Below the pieces are notes generated by a model that worked only from the letters and a program-made list of their open reading frames with translations, made no database searches and was not told where the DNA came from. A stretch of DNA of 64,000 nucleotides from Gymnopus androsaceus JB14 (lineage: Eukaryota > Basidiomycota > Agaricomycetes > Agaricales > Omphalotaceae), in contig ML769394.1 of NCBI GenBank assembly GCA_009733575.1, positions 434,001 to 498,000 on the forward strand, read 5' to 3'. The position numbers were made by a program, and so were the translations under genes. The stretch's first letter is position 1, and every line of letters starts with the position of its first letter. Below, piece by piece: positions 21,569 to 31,749 of this stretch.

Positions 21569-23187
21569 ATGTCGCTTCAACCTCAGACGCGGCTCACTAG
21601 TCTGCCCAACGAGCTCTTGGAGATTATCTGCAGTTTTGTCCCCGTCTGGTCCATTTTTCCAGGTAAAAGACGATCTATATATGCGGTTTCGGCTCGAACC
21701 AACCGGCAATTACGGAGCTTTGCCTTGGCCTTTTTATTCAGCAAAATCAGCGCAAAGTTATCTAAGCTTCGGGAGCGCACAAAATTTGTTGAAGATGCAG
21801 CATACCTTGACGCAGTTAGGTGAGCCTTTTACTTTGATTCGCTGACCCTGACCTACTAGTCCTAATTGAATTCAGATGCCTCAGGCTGGGTTCAAGAGAC
21901 TTTTCGCGCGCTATGCCGATCGGTGACTTCTCTCCTGTCCAAGACCTACCTGAACTCCCTGGCCTGCAAGAACTGATCAGCATGGACCATCCACTTGATT
22001 ATCCCACTCTTCATTCTCTTGCCATGAAATCGAAATACCAGTCGCGTCTTCAGCATCTTTCATTATCCTGGAATGATGACCGTTTACCTGATATCCAGGA
22101 ATGGTTTCCCCAGCTTAAGACGCTGTGCCTCTCTCTTTATGAACCAGTGCATCTTGACTTTCCAGTTTCAGCACCCAATATTACATCTCTAGCTGTCTGT
22201 CACCATCGTCTTTCCTCAGAAATTTGCGCGTCTTTCCGATCGTGCTTTCCCAATCTTCGCAGTCCTGCTCTCTATCAAACGAGCACAGAGATCACTGAGC
22301 TATTCTCTATCATCGAAACCACTCCTTCTTTATGCGAAGTCACATATCGACCGTCTACGGCAGAAATCATTCTTTTAGGACATCTCATTCCTGTCATTGT
22401 AGGCGACTCTTCATTTCGTATTGAAGATCTCACTGTGCCGCCTTTTCATTGGCCTGCACACTATTCTTGGAGAAACGTCGAATTCGTTGACCTTGCTTTC
22501 GTTCGCAAACCGGTGGAATGCTCTGTGGACAACTCTGGGCCCAGATATAGCTTAATATCTCTATCACTAGAACTGCGCAGTGAAACGGGGGAGAAGGACG
22601 ACTTGATGGAAATTCTGAGTGATTTCCCTTCTCAGCCTGGATTGGCACATATAGAAGAGCTCTGCCTTGCGCCTGTAATTTATTCAGATGGACCGTCTGA
22701 CCTTTAAAGACTATATGGTGAGTGTGGTTTCTCTGTCTGAACGTTGTTGACAAGTTACTCGCAGTCCCTAGTGGCACACTCCCTTCGTCAATGGCCATGC
22801 TTACGTCGTTTCGCTCTCGCAGGAAATCTCCTTGGTCGCTGTGATTGGTCTCTCAGCCGCAATCGTTACGTTGAATTCCTGGACGACATCGCAGCACCTT
22901 CCATGGAAGAGCCGCTGGACGGGGCAGAGTGGATAAGGATGGATGAAAAAAAGCTCACAGTCAAGGATGTCGAACGATACTATGTCGATAAAACTCACGA
23001 AGATTACCAGGAATTTGTGTCGGAAATACTTGAGATACTCGGGCTGCCAGAAGACGCTGAATTGGACCCTTCGCTTGAGCTCATGCCTATATGGGAGGCG
23101 CGGCATGAGCCTGAAGTCATGGTCGCTGTGCGAAGAATGGTCCGAGCTGCGTCCTACTTTGCAGGAATTCGTTTGGTACATCGATGA
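21569..23187 (+). CDS. F-box / leucine-rich-repeat protein, one frame break
   Basis: Starts 'MSLQPQTRLTSLPNELLEII', a fungal F-box opening (LPxELLxxI) expected to bind SKP1 in an SCF ubiquitin ligase. Exon 1 ends 'LDAV' at a GTGAGC donor near 21820 and rejoins 'RCLRLGSRDF'. Irregular leucine-rich segments follow, such as 'LQHLSLSWNDD', 'LKTLCLSLYEP' and 'LISLSLELRSE'. The frame then stops at 22707 in '..DGPSDL', while removal of one T in TTTAAA (22703-22708) would continue 'KDYM' to a GTGAGT donor and on to 'SLVAHSLRQWPCLRRFALAGN', ending at 23187. I treat this as one gene with a one-base frameshift. The substrate is unknown; these genes are highly expanded in mushrooms. Confidence 0.72.
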
Positions 23188-24098
23188 CACGGAGGCACTG
23201 AAGAAGCAAAATTCGTGGAATTGGAAGGTTCTTCGCAAACAGGATGGAAGTGTGGATCACGTAGCAGGAAGTCTTTTCTGGCCAGAGTCCTTTCGGCCGC
23301 CCTTTCCTCCATTTGCAGATTTTGCTCTGGTCGGAGAAGAAAGGCAAAGTGCGGAGAAGCATGGATGGCCCAAATCAGCTTTTTGTCGATCTCATTAGGC
23401 CGTCGTGTATACATTGGTCGGTGTTGTTGTATCGTATGTTGCACATTCGGGAAGTTGTTTCGTGTATTGAAAGGCAATATGTTGGTGCGCTCGAAAATGT
23501 ATTTCGGAGAATGTTCGTTGTATGAGATAATGTTTTGGCGAGGTTTTCAAAGATGTACCGGCTCGTTTAGGTGTACTACGGTCGCTTGGTTCATGATATA
23601 CTCCTTGGAGGGAACCAACTGTCTTCCTCCTGCAACCGAGCGAAGGGGCTTTGCAAGGAAGAAATTCATTGCAGTGCGAAGAATAGGAGTAGATACAGTG
23701 TACTAGTCTAATGTGTAGTAGATATGGCTAAAACAGTTGTGATACTAGCAAGATATAGAGCGAGAGAGAATAAGTTTGAGTACATCTAACCCAACAGTAC
23801 TTACATCCGAGTCCATGATCCTCCATATGCATAGTAGCTGGAAGATTATTTTATTTCTATACCTCTGCATTCAAAACCCTCGCCAGCGTTTCTATCATCG
23901 TTGTTCGAGGATGAGGCTGCTCTTGTACATTGACATCGCCGGTCTCAGTATCAGTCCTACTTTCTTGCTTAGATTCGGACTCGGTCAAGGTTTCATCCTC
24001 TGCCCCGTCCATATCCCCAGAATCATGTGTCGTTTCTTGCCTGCATCTTCATGGCCCTCCAATGTAGATATGCCAAACTATGCCTCGGATGATTTGCG
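23188..24098. other. Intergenic, no gene recognised
   Basis: About 900 bp downstream of the F-box gene. Frames of 100-160 codons exist at 23215-23706 (plus) and 23154-23477 (minus) but have no recognised motif and look like chance open frames. No repeat or RNA gene was seen. Confidence 0.4.
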
Positions 24099-24512
24099 TT
24101 AGCGGTGGTAGTTCGACCCGGGGAGTTGATAGGCGGAGAAGAAAACCAGAGGAGGGAGCCGGTAGTTGGGTCGCGGGCAAAATGACGGGCTATGGAGGTG
24201 GAGGGGATGTTTATGATAAGAGGGATAAGGAGGATGAGGAGGGCAGTAGTAATAAAAAGTAGAGTGTTAAAAACGCGTAACACAGTTGCCGGAAATGTTG
24301 AACAATGAAAAGCAACCCAAAAAGAGAAATTGGAGGCAAGGGAGCAATATAATTAGAAATTAGACTCACTAGTTCCCTCCAGGTAGCTTTTCCATTTCAT
24401 ACTGTGCCCCCGCCCCACCTAAACCACTTCTCCCAATAGCGCCATTCGTGCCAGTTGCAGCAGCATACACGGAAATGGTACGGTCAACGCCTTTGCGATG
24501 AATGTTCTGCAT
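24099..24512 (-). CDS. Possible small hypothetical protein with one intron
   Basis: Reading from ATG at 24512 gives 'MQNIHRKGVDRTISVYAAAT', a Gly-rich stretch and 'YEMEKLPGGN', then a GTGAGT donor at about 24370. If spliced to the AG near 24204 the frame continues 'YPSFCPRPNYRLPPLVFF' and ends at TAA 24099-24101, about 80 residues. An alternative is a short hydrophobic frame starting 'MLRVFNTLLFITTALLILL' in the middle of the same stretch. No family is recognised. The call rests on a plausible start, splice pair and composition only. Confidence 0.3.
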
Positions 24513-24731
24513 TTGCACGTCAGGTCAAGCCGTGGATAGTTGTGGATATCGAGTGGAGTATACGATTCGAGTGGCGTCGTCGAGGTTCAGAAGAAGCGCC
24601 TATCCGGCTATCCGATCCGTATTTCCGGACGAAAGTCATACATATAAGTATCATATAATATCATTATCATTCACGATAGCCAAGCGTCAATAGTATTAGT
24701 ACTAGTATAGTGGATCACTGGATGTGGAGGC

Positions 24732-25861
24732 TCAGATACCCAGCCGCCTTCTCCGAGCGTCCAGAATCAGGCGTTCTGGGCAAATCAAGGAGAATACACC
24801 ATCTCCCTGCTTATAACCTACTGACTCCTCCCCCCTCTTCACCCATCTTCTCCTCACTGGCTCCCTTCCTTCAACAACATCCTCCATAAAGGATTTGACG
24901 GCTTTTAGAATCGAGAGTGCGGGTCGGAGGTAAGTAACATGCCCCGCATTGAGTAGGATCTGTTTTTGCTGTCAACAGTATGAGTATCCTGACTTTGATA
25001 GTAATACGAGAAGGAAAGCATCCCACCTCTGAATAGCGATCAGATGAGGAAAGCTGTTCCTCCCTCGTCTTAACAAATTCAATCAACCGCTCGATGCTTC
25101 CGAACCAGTCCACAATTGAACCTTCGTTAGGGAAGATGATAGGTGCAGATTCGTATAATGTATCCCCCACGTAGAGCATCTGTGGACTAGATGTTGAATT
25201 GTAGAGTGCAAGGGAGTCGGGAGTATGGCCAGGGGTATGAAGAATAGTCATGCCATGCGTGATGTGTCCGTCAAAGACCAGAGTCGGTACGTACTCTGGG
25301 GTACGGATATGAAGAAAGTTGCAAAGACTGTTTTCGGGGATGTTGCTTTTGGAGATAAATTTCGGAGAGTAGGATGATGCGAGTATGGGAGAGTCGGAGC
25401 TGCAACGATTATGAGTTAGCTGATTCTGTTCAACTGAGTGGTGTATCAAAGCCTACAAATGTTCGACACCCACTTCAGAGCAACGTCAGATGCAGATACG
25501 CTTCAAAAGGTCTTTATACTTACGAATATGGTCGTAATGACAATGCGATCGTAATCACGACATAGCTCATCCTCCCTCCTTCCTCATCGATTGGATTCAA
25601 TGGCCGACCATCATTGTCCTGCACATCCACAGTCTCGATAAACTCCCTCAAACTTGTAATTTGGACGTCGGGGTCGTTGGACGCTCCACCGCATCCAGTG
25701 TCGATGAGGAGGATCGTACCAGATCTTGTCTGATGTGACTCTGGGACAAGCGTAGCGTAGATGAGTGGATGTTCGGAATAAATATCGTCAAACTCTTTGA
25801 TCAAGAATGTGCTCGTAGTGAGGCGGGTGGCGCTGAAGGCACTACTTTTAAGACTAGACAT
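24732..25861 (-). CDS. Metallo-beta-lactamase-fold hydrolase, frame break at the metal motif
   Basis: Starts 'MSSLKSSAFSATRLTTSTFL' at 25861. 'GTILLIDTGCGG' supplies the early Asp strand of the MBL fold. The metal-binding motif HxHxDH is present as 'SHCHYDHI' but one base out of frame with the upstream 'MSYVVIT'; the extra base is in 25546-25553. Downstream exons give 'GMTILHTPGHTPDSLALY' (second His), 'QMLYVGDTLYE' (metal Asp) and a spliced C-terminal exon 'KQILLNAGHVTYLRPALSIL' (last His), ending 'RRRRLGI' with TGA at 24732-24734. All metal ligands are thus present. Substrate class (glyoxalase II-like, lactonase or other) cannot be decided. Either an indel error or a recently inactivated gene. 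Confidence 0.75.
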
Positions 25862-26124
25862 GCTTGCTCACTCGGTAAAAGTAAAGCACAAAAGATGCTT
25901 AGTGACTTGGTGAGAAAACGTCTATAAGCGTGCGATTGTAAGCTCGATAGCAAGAAAATTTGGTGGAAGCGATTCAACTTGGAAGGAAGTAGCTGATATG
26001 GATGAGAACGCGTGGAGTAACCTCGAGCAAAATGTCAACAAGCTGTGAAATACAAAGCACACGACGCGGGAATGAGAATCATACGCAAAACCTTCCCACA
26101 AACCACTGGAAACCGAGACCAGAC

Positions 26125-27263
26125 TCATGAGTCTATGTTATTGTCCTTTAAATAGAATTCCCAAGTCCTATCCTCGCCCCCCTCACCAGTCTTTCCAGTC
26201 CCATGCGCCCTCAATCCTTTCGTCATCCGATGCTCGTATCCATCCCAAATCTCTCGACGAAAGGCAAAGGATCGAAGAAGAGTGTATCGTGGGTTTGAAG
26301 GTGTGCTTCCTTGCATTGGCGGAGGTGGGTTTTTGGCTAGCCTGGGTACGTCCCTGTTTCCGAGATGAACGTTGCAAAATAAAATATTCAGAGAAAATTT
26401 GACAAACCATGATGTGTAGGGTACAACGTTCCGGAGGGTGATCAGGATAGTGCCCTTTGCGGTCTGTGTTTCTATAGGGCTATCCATATCATCATCCAAT
26501 TCTTCCTGTTCGCTCTGAATTTCTTCTTCCTCTTCGTCATCGTCAACTTTTCGCTTGTTCTTGCCTGCACCCAAGATAGACGGTACTGGGCCTTCTTTTA
26601 AGAATTTTGCGGCAGAGCGCAAAAATCCTAGTATCAACATCTGGTTTGATAGAATATTACGGTCCTGATCATCGATGCCTTTCCCTAAACCCGAAGCTGA
26701 GTCGAGAGTGCTTAAACAGAGAACAGAACGTACCAGCATGAGGAAAATTCCAAACAATCTTACTCCACTTCCGTCCCTTGAATTTCGAAACCCGTTCTAG
26801 CTTTGTAGCATCCACACCAAATAGACCTCTACGCCCCACTCTCTGAGGCTTCTCACTATTTCTTCTGCATCGGGATATTTGGAATAACAACTCTCTTCGG
26901 AATCGTATGCAGTTGCAGTGATGTTTTTCGGAGGTAAATGAGCAAGATGAGCCAGTTCCGTCCTGGAAGCTGACGGCCGAGCAAGGGCACGGGCGAAGGA
27001 AAAATCACCTTCGCCAATCAAGAGGATAGTATCTGTGGGTTGAAATGGGATAGTGGGCCTGCGAGTAGAAGGGCCTTTCCCTTTGGCATTGGAGGTCAAA
27101 TTCCCTTGCCCAGCAGTTTTATTTACCTTGGGAGCTGAACGTCCTCCCTGCATTTTCCGTGCCTTCTGCTCTGCTATCTGCGCTGCATGCGATGCTTTTG
27201 TTTTACTTTAAATCTCGTTTGCTGGGTTTGGAGAGCATTCTTCAAGGATTTGGATTTTCCCAT
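26125..27263 (-). CDS. BMT5: 25S rRNA (uridine-N3) methyltransferase, BMT5-like
   Basis: SAM-dependent Rossmann-like methyltransferase (DUF2431) that methylates a uridine of the large-subunit rRNA in the nucleolus. The motif 'ILLIGEGDFSFARALA' is the SAM-binding hallmark, followed by 'ITATAYDSEESCYSKYPDA', 'FGVDATKLE' and 'KWSKIVWNFPHAG'. The next exon has 'DRNILSNQMLILGFLRSAA', and the C-terminus has 'YTLLRSFAFRREIWDGYEHR', ending at TGA 26125-26127. The basic N-terminus begins at 27263 with 'MGKSKSLKNALQTQQTRFK' but is one base out of frame with 'KASHAAQIAEQKARK'; the missing base is in the A-run at about 27193-27200. An acidic insert is present in the middle. Divergent from the CCDC174 homolog. 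Confidence 0.85.
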
Positions 27264-27391
27264 CTAGAATGGTTGAATTCCGAGCCAACTTGATCGTATG
27301 GGAGGAAGAAAAATATTACAGGACTTGGTCAATAGCTAGGCGCCCAACTGATTTCTCTTTCCATCCAACTACCATATGCATCTGATTTATC
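27264..27391. promoter_or_regulatory. Bidirectional promoter region, BMT5 / CCDC174 homolog
   Basis: Only 128 bp separate the two start codons, so the core promoters must overlap. No specific site was recognised. Confidence 0.45.
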
Positions 27392-28871
27392 ATGCATAAC
27401 ACTAAATCGAAGGCCAAAGGCATTAGTGCCAGCTCTTTCTTGGATCTCCAAGCTGAGCTCTCCAAAAAGAAAGAACAGTTTGAACAAGAGAAAACTGCAG
27501 GAAAGAGTAGATATATTGTTGGCGGAGTTCAGCGGCCTGACAAAGTAAGTAATACTCCTATTGTCTATTGCTGTTAACTCAACCGCAATCAAGTAGAAAC
27601 CTACCGTATGGGGTCAGCGTAACAGGGGTGTCAAAAATCGCGCAGAAAGAGACGAAGAGCAGGAAATCATCAGCAAACCAACCCTTGACTCTGCGAGAGC
27701 CGCATTAGAACGAAAGACTAAACTATATGACCAGCTAAAGAAGGGAAAATCAGGTGGTATTAGCGATAAGCAATTCGATTCTCTGCTAGTGGATGTGAGT
27801 TCTGGTCTCAACTGCGATTCCTGTTCTTCTGAAGTCAATGTATAGTTCGACGCTAAAGGCATCAGTAATTCTTATGAATCGGATAGCGATGATGTCGACG
27901 AGTCCTTGACTGTTCCCGTACCTCTAGTAAACGACGAGGTAATACATCTGATTCTTCAATGCCGCTGGAAACTAACAAGGCTCAGGATGACGATCCTATT
28001 ATCGAATATACCGATGAATTTGGTCGAACCCGTACTGACCGCCGATCCGAAGTTCCTCGTCATCTTATGCCAAAACCGGAGGAAGAAGAAGAAGGAGAGG
28101 ACGAAGACGAGTGAGTGCTATTCTGTTCCAACGTTACCGTTAAAGGTTGACTTTAACTTCTCCTACAGGGGTGTATTATGTTGGTCAAGCTTCATTTACA
28201 CATATCTCAAGCTAACGTTTACCATAGATAACCCTCAGGGCCACTTCCCTACATACGAACCAACAGAGGAACGTATATCCAAGATCGAACAACAATACGC
28301 AGAAGACACTGAGCCTCCGGAAAAGCACTATGATCCCAACACAGAGAATCGTGCCAGAGGTGCTGCGTTCTACCAGCTACCCACTCGTGGAGACGACAGG
28401 CGAACTAGAATCGAGGAGCTTAAATCCGAGCATGTTACAACGCAAGCGGTCAGAGAACAAATGGGAGCCATAAATGTCCGTCCAGGAGAGGTAGAGGGAA
28501 TGCGGGCTTCAGAGTCTTCTTCAAGGGCGTCGGAAAAGAGGAAGCGGGAGATCGAGGATCGGAGGAGGTTGGTTGATGCAAAGCGGAAAAAAGCCAAGGG
28601 TGTTACTGCAGAATCTCAACCTGCTGCAACCCCAGTTTTCACTGCTAGCACTGTTGCAGGCGAATCTCAACCTGCCGCGACGCCGGTTTTCACTGCCAGC
28701 GCCGCTGCTGAGAGCAACCGTACAACTCTACCCCCACCAAGACCGACAGACCCATTCGCGGCGTTGGAAGCGACCATGCCTCCTTCTAACAAAGTGAAAC
28801 CTAATACTAATCACGAAGCGGATGATTTTCTCGCACAGCTGGAAAATGGGCTGCTCAATAGAGGACGATAA
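27392..28871 (+). CDS. CCDC174-family coiled-coil nuclear protein
   Basis: Starts 'MHNTKSKAKGISASSFLDLQ', followed by 'ELSKKKEQFEQEK' and 'KKPTVWGQRNRGVKNRAERD'. Further parts are 'SARAALERKTKLYDQLKKG', 'ESDSDDVDESL', 'DPIIEYTDEFGRTRTDRRSE' and 'RARGAAFYQLPTRGDDRRTR'. This order is that of CCDC174 (DUF4078), a nuclear protein tied to the exon-junction complex and pre-mRNA splicing in animals. Five introns were placed; the last two are close together, joining '..EDEDEGVLY' to 'NPQGHFPTYEP'. The C-terminal region has two near-identical copies of an Ala/Pro-rich unit ('ESQPAATPVFTAS'). Stop at 28869-28871. Confidence 0.88.
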
Positions 28872-28979
28872 TGATTCTACCAGGTTTGCTTAATCAAATA
28901 ATTTTATTCCTGTACTAACGTACATCTAGACTTTCAGGTTGTCTCTTTAATGTAATATCCCAACTGCCTAATTTAATGG

Positions 28980-30425
28980 TCAAGATTTTGGAGCGTACGG
29001 ATCGTACAAAGTCGTCGACGACTCTATTGATTTCCAGGCCGGATTTGACAAGGAGTATTTTTCTTCATCCGAGTGTGCGGCTTCGACTGGCCCTGTGAAC
29101 GGAATAGAGTCATATCCAGGACCGGCTGTGTGACCAGTTCTGCCTTCTTCTGCCCTATCTGCGAGCACTTTCTTCCAAGGATTTCGATGACCCGTGAATA
29201 TGAAGACGATACCGTTCCAGAGGGAACGAGGGTAGCCCTTGATCCATTTCAGTATCTCGCCTCGATTTGTCCAGATCAAGGTCAATAATTGCCACAAAGG
29301 CGGAAATGCTACCGCAGCTGCCAGCAACTTTTGTGATACAGTTAGTTTCTTGTGTGAATGCAGTCAACAAGTTGATACTTACTTGTCCAAAATCAAGAGG
29401 ATCATAACCACTAGGTGGGGTGTACGGTCCTGGAGAAGTCACCGTAACGCCACTATCCTGTTGCAGCTGTTGAACAAGCTCGTAGTAGAATTTTGACAAG
29501 TCGGGCACATATAGCATCAGGGCACATCCCCAGATGAAGAAGATGATGCCGATAGTGAACGTCAATAGCCAAGGATGACTCTGCATAATCACATCCCTGC
29601 GAAAATAATGGTAAAATCAGTTTATTCAGCGTACTATTTCAAAGATACTCACCATTGCGCTAGCGTTAGCGACTTGAACCAAAGCGGGAACCATTGCAAC
29701 CAGGGAAGGTACTTCCAACGTTGGGCATTCATCTTGTGCCTGCGATATTCATCTCGAATATCCCAAATGTGGCGCAGGAGATAAACAATCCAGATTAGGA
29801 GAATGAATGCAATGAAGACCAAGGAGTAGACAAATGTGAATATGGAAGCAGCCATTCGGTACATGATCCATGACACGAAAGAGATATGAGGGCAGTCACT
29901 ATTAGCAAAGTCATTGCTAAAGTAGATTAACCCATCCATGATAATCCACATCGGAAGCATCGCCAACGACAACACAGCGTATGTCGTAGTTGGCTGATTT
30001 CCCAGTCGACGGAAAAGATACGACGGCTTCCTGAGGATTTTCCGAAAAGAAGCGTAGAGGAGGTATACGGAGAGCGGAGTAACAGTCGAGGTAATGGCAA
30101 AATGGGCATCAGCGATGGAGAGCTGCTTTCGGATCATGGTGATGAAGGCGCAAACTAGGAGTGTGTAGACCTGTAGAAGGATAACGGAGACCGAATCCAA
30201 CACACTCTCCTCAGAATATCGGATTATTAACGCTGCACGATCCTGTCAATTTCAAGCATTTTTTAGAAAAAATCACGTCCTACCTAAGCATGCGTTGACA
30301 ACAAAGTTGGAAATGCGGACGGCGTATCCTTGCATATCAGGGTTTTGCCCCTCTGATTGATAAACGCATATCATGTAACCTTCGACTTCCTGAAAGACAG
30401 GATTAGTGGCATTCAGCGACGCCAT
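28980..30425 (-). CDS. Multi-pass membrane protein, copy 1 (unknown fungal family)
   Basis: Starts 'MASLNATNPVFQEVEGYMIC' at 30425. Hydrophobic helices follow: 'SVSVILLQVYTLLVCAFITM', 'HFAITSTVTPLSVYLLYASF', 'AVLSLAMLPMWIIMDGLIYF', 'FVYSLVFIAFILLIWIVYLL', 'WLLTFTIGIIFFIWGCALML' and 'LLAAAVAFPPLWQLLTLIW', at least six in all. Between them are basic loops ('RDEYRRHKMNAQRWKYLPW') and a Pro/Gly loop ('TPPSGYDPLDFGQ'). The tail is soluble, with 'FIFTGHRNPW' and an acidic Ser-rich end, stop TGA at 28980-28982. The intron after 'NFVVNACL' and later ones have GT..AG borders. I do not recognise the family; it looks like an uncharacterised basidiomycete membrane protein. A paralog lies next to it. Confidence 0.7.
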
Positions 30426-31154
30426 TGCGACGTGGAATTAGCGTTTGGCTCTCGTAGAGATTCGAAGGAGTCCTGTAGAAGATGGCTAAACCGTGCCAGG
30501 CGGTCAAAATGATGGGGGGGGGGGGGGGTCTTCTAACAAAACAATCCAGTCTTACCTCGTATTAAGTGTTCCATCCTAGCGCTCGTCTTGGCCCTCATGG
30601 ATACTGACAGAAGTTTAGACACAGGATAGAATATAAAATTCACAGACCTCGCTACTCGCATCAGGGAACAAATTCAAGGGTCCGGGCGTCTAGAGGTTTC
30701 ATATAGCCTGGGAGTCGGGACTCAGCCCGAACTCAACTAAACTTTGCTTGGAAGTTTCACGGAGGCGTTAAAATTTGAAACATGAACTCTGAGCGCTGTT
30801 TCCTCCAGCCATTGTATTGACAATGTACTCCTCAGAAGACAATGTCCTCGACGGACAGCCATATGATGTACGCACCATATGCGCTCAAAGAAAGATGAAG
30901 GCAGAATCCTCTTTGGAATTGGAAAGAATTCGCTGATGTTTTCTTAAGTTCATTGTATTGGCAACGGATTCATCGGCCTACAAGGAAGTGTTCAAAGACG
31001 AAGGCGGGATTCGGGACTCTTTTGACCATCCGGCTGCGCCCGATATATCTGGAATCGAATCCGTATCACCAGAGCGAGTCTAGCGCTTATACGAGCAGCA
31101 TCGTTCAAACTGAAAGGAATATTCAGTACTAGTGCCATGATTCATGGCGAAAGG
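30426..31154. other. Duplicated upstream flank of membrane gene copy 1
   Basis: Non-coding, similar to 33677-34450 apart from small indels. It contains the 15-G tract at 30514-30528. No gene was recognised. Confidence 0.55.
30514..30528 (+). repeat. Poly-G tract (15 G)
   Basis: A run of 15 G where the duplicated flank has only 6 (about 33763-33768). Confidence 0.85.
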
Positions 31155-31340
31155 CGGAAAGTGATCAGCAATCATTAATCAACGCCCATAGCAGCAATCA
31201 ACACTAGTACATGATTTCCTCTCCATTTGCTATCCTATGCCGTATCTGTAGATAAATGCAAAGATATCGCGTGTAAGATCCAATTTGTCGACCAGTAATG
31301 GGAGAGATGGCACTGGGGGCGAAGTTTTTATGACTGTAAC
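31155..31340 (-). pseudogene. 3' fragment of a duplicated SPC25
   Basis: The minus strand reads 'VIKTSPPVPSLPLLVD', then 'LTRDIFAFI', close to the end of the complete SPC25 gene at 34455-34660. It then breaks frame where the complete gene codes 'VQIRQEFHRMANGEEIM', though 'MERKS'-like remnants remain. No upstream exons are present. This fragment marks the breakpoint of the segmental duplication. Confidence 0.78.
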
Positions 31341-31749
31341 GTTACAGTGGACTTTTGTGTAATATGACTGGGGGTAAGGCCAAGAGAGATATGGGAAAGG
31401 CCAAAGGCCAAACCTCTTTGCTTATTAGCTGGAGACGAGTGTTGAACTGTAAGTCTGTAAAAAATCTAATTTTTATTGACACCAATCTACCCATCGAGAA
31501 AATCAACTTAGTGCGCTCATGTGAAAATATGTTAGCACCAGGACGGGAATTCTGAATGCTGAACATATGGAAAAACCAAGTCGCAGTAGAGAAGTTGGTT
31601 GGAAGGTGCCAACTTCAAACAACTTCAACCAAGGAAGAAGTAGACGGCCCGGCAGCCAACAAATTTTTGTATTGAAGTTCGGCAATAATAGTCGTATTCG
31701 ACTGTTGTATATCCCAACCGCCTAACTCTAATCGTCAAGACTTTAGATC
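31341..31749. other. Junction sequence between duplication units
   Basis: About 400 bp without clear counterpart in unit 2 except the last 45 bp or so, which match the 3' flank of membrane gene copy 1. No gene was recognised. Confidence 0.4.

Larger units (their letters stand above)
28950..31345. repeat. Segmental tandem duplication, unit 1
   Basis: Aligns with 31705-34640: membrane gene, its upstream flank, and the 3' end of SPC25. Similarity is high in the coding exons and patchier in the flank. Borders are approximate. Confidence 0.75.
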
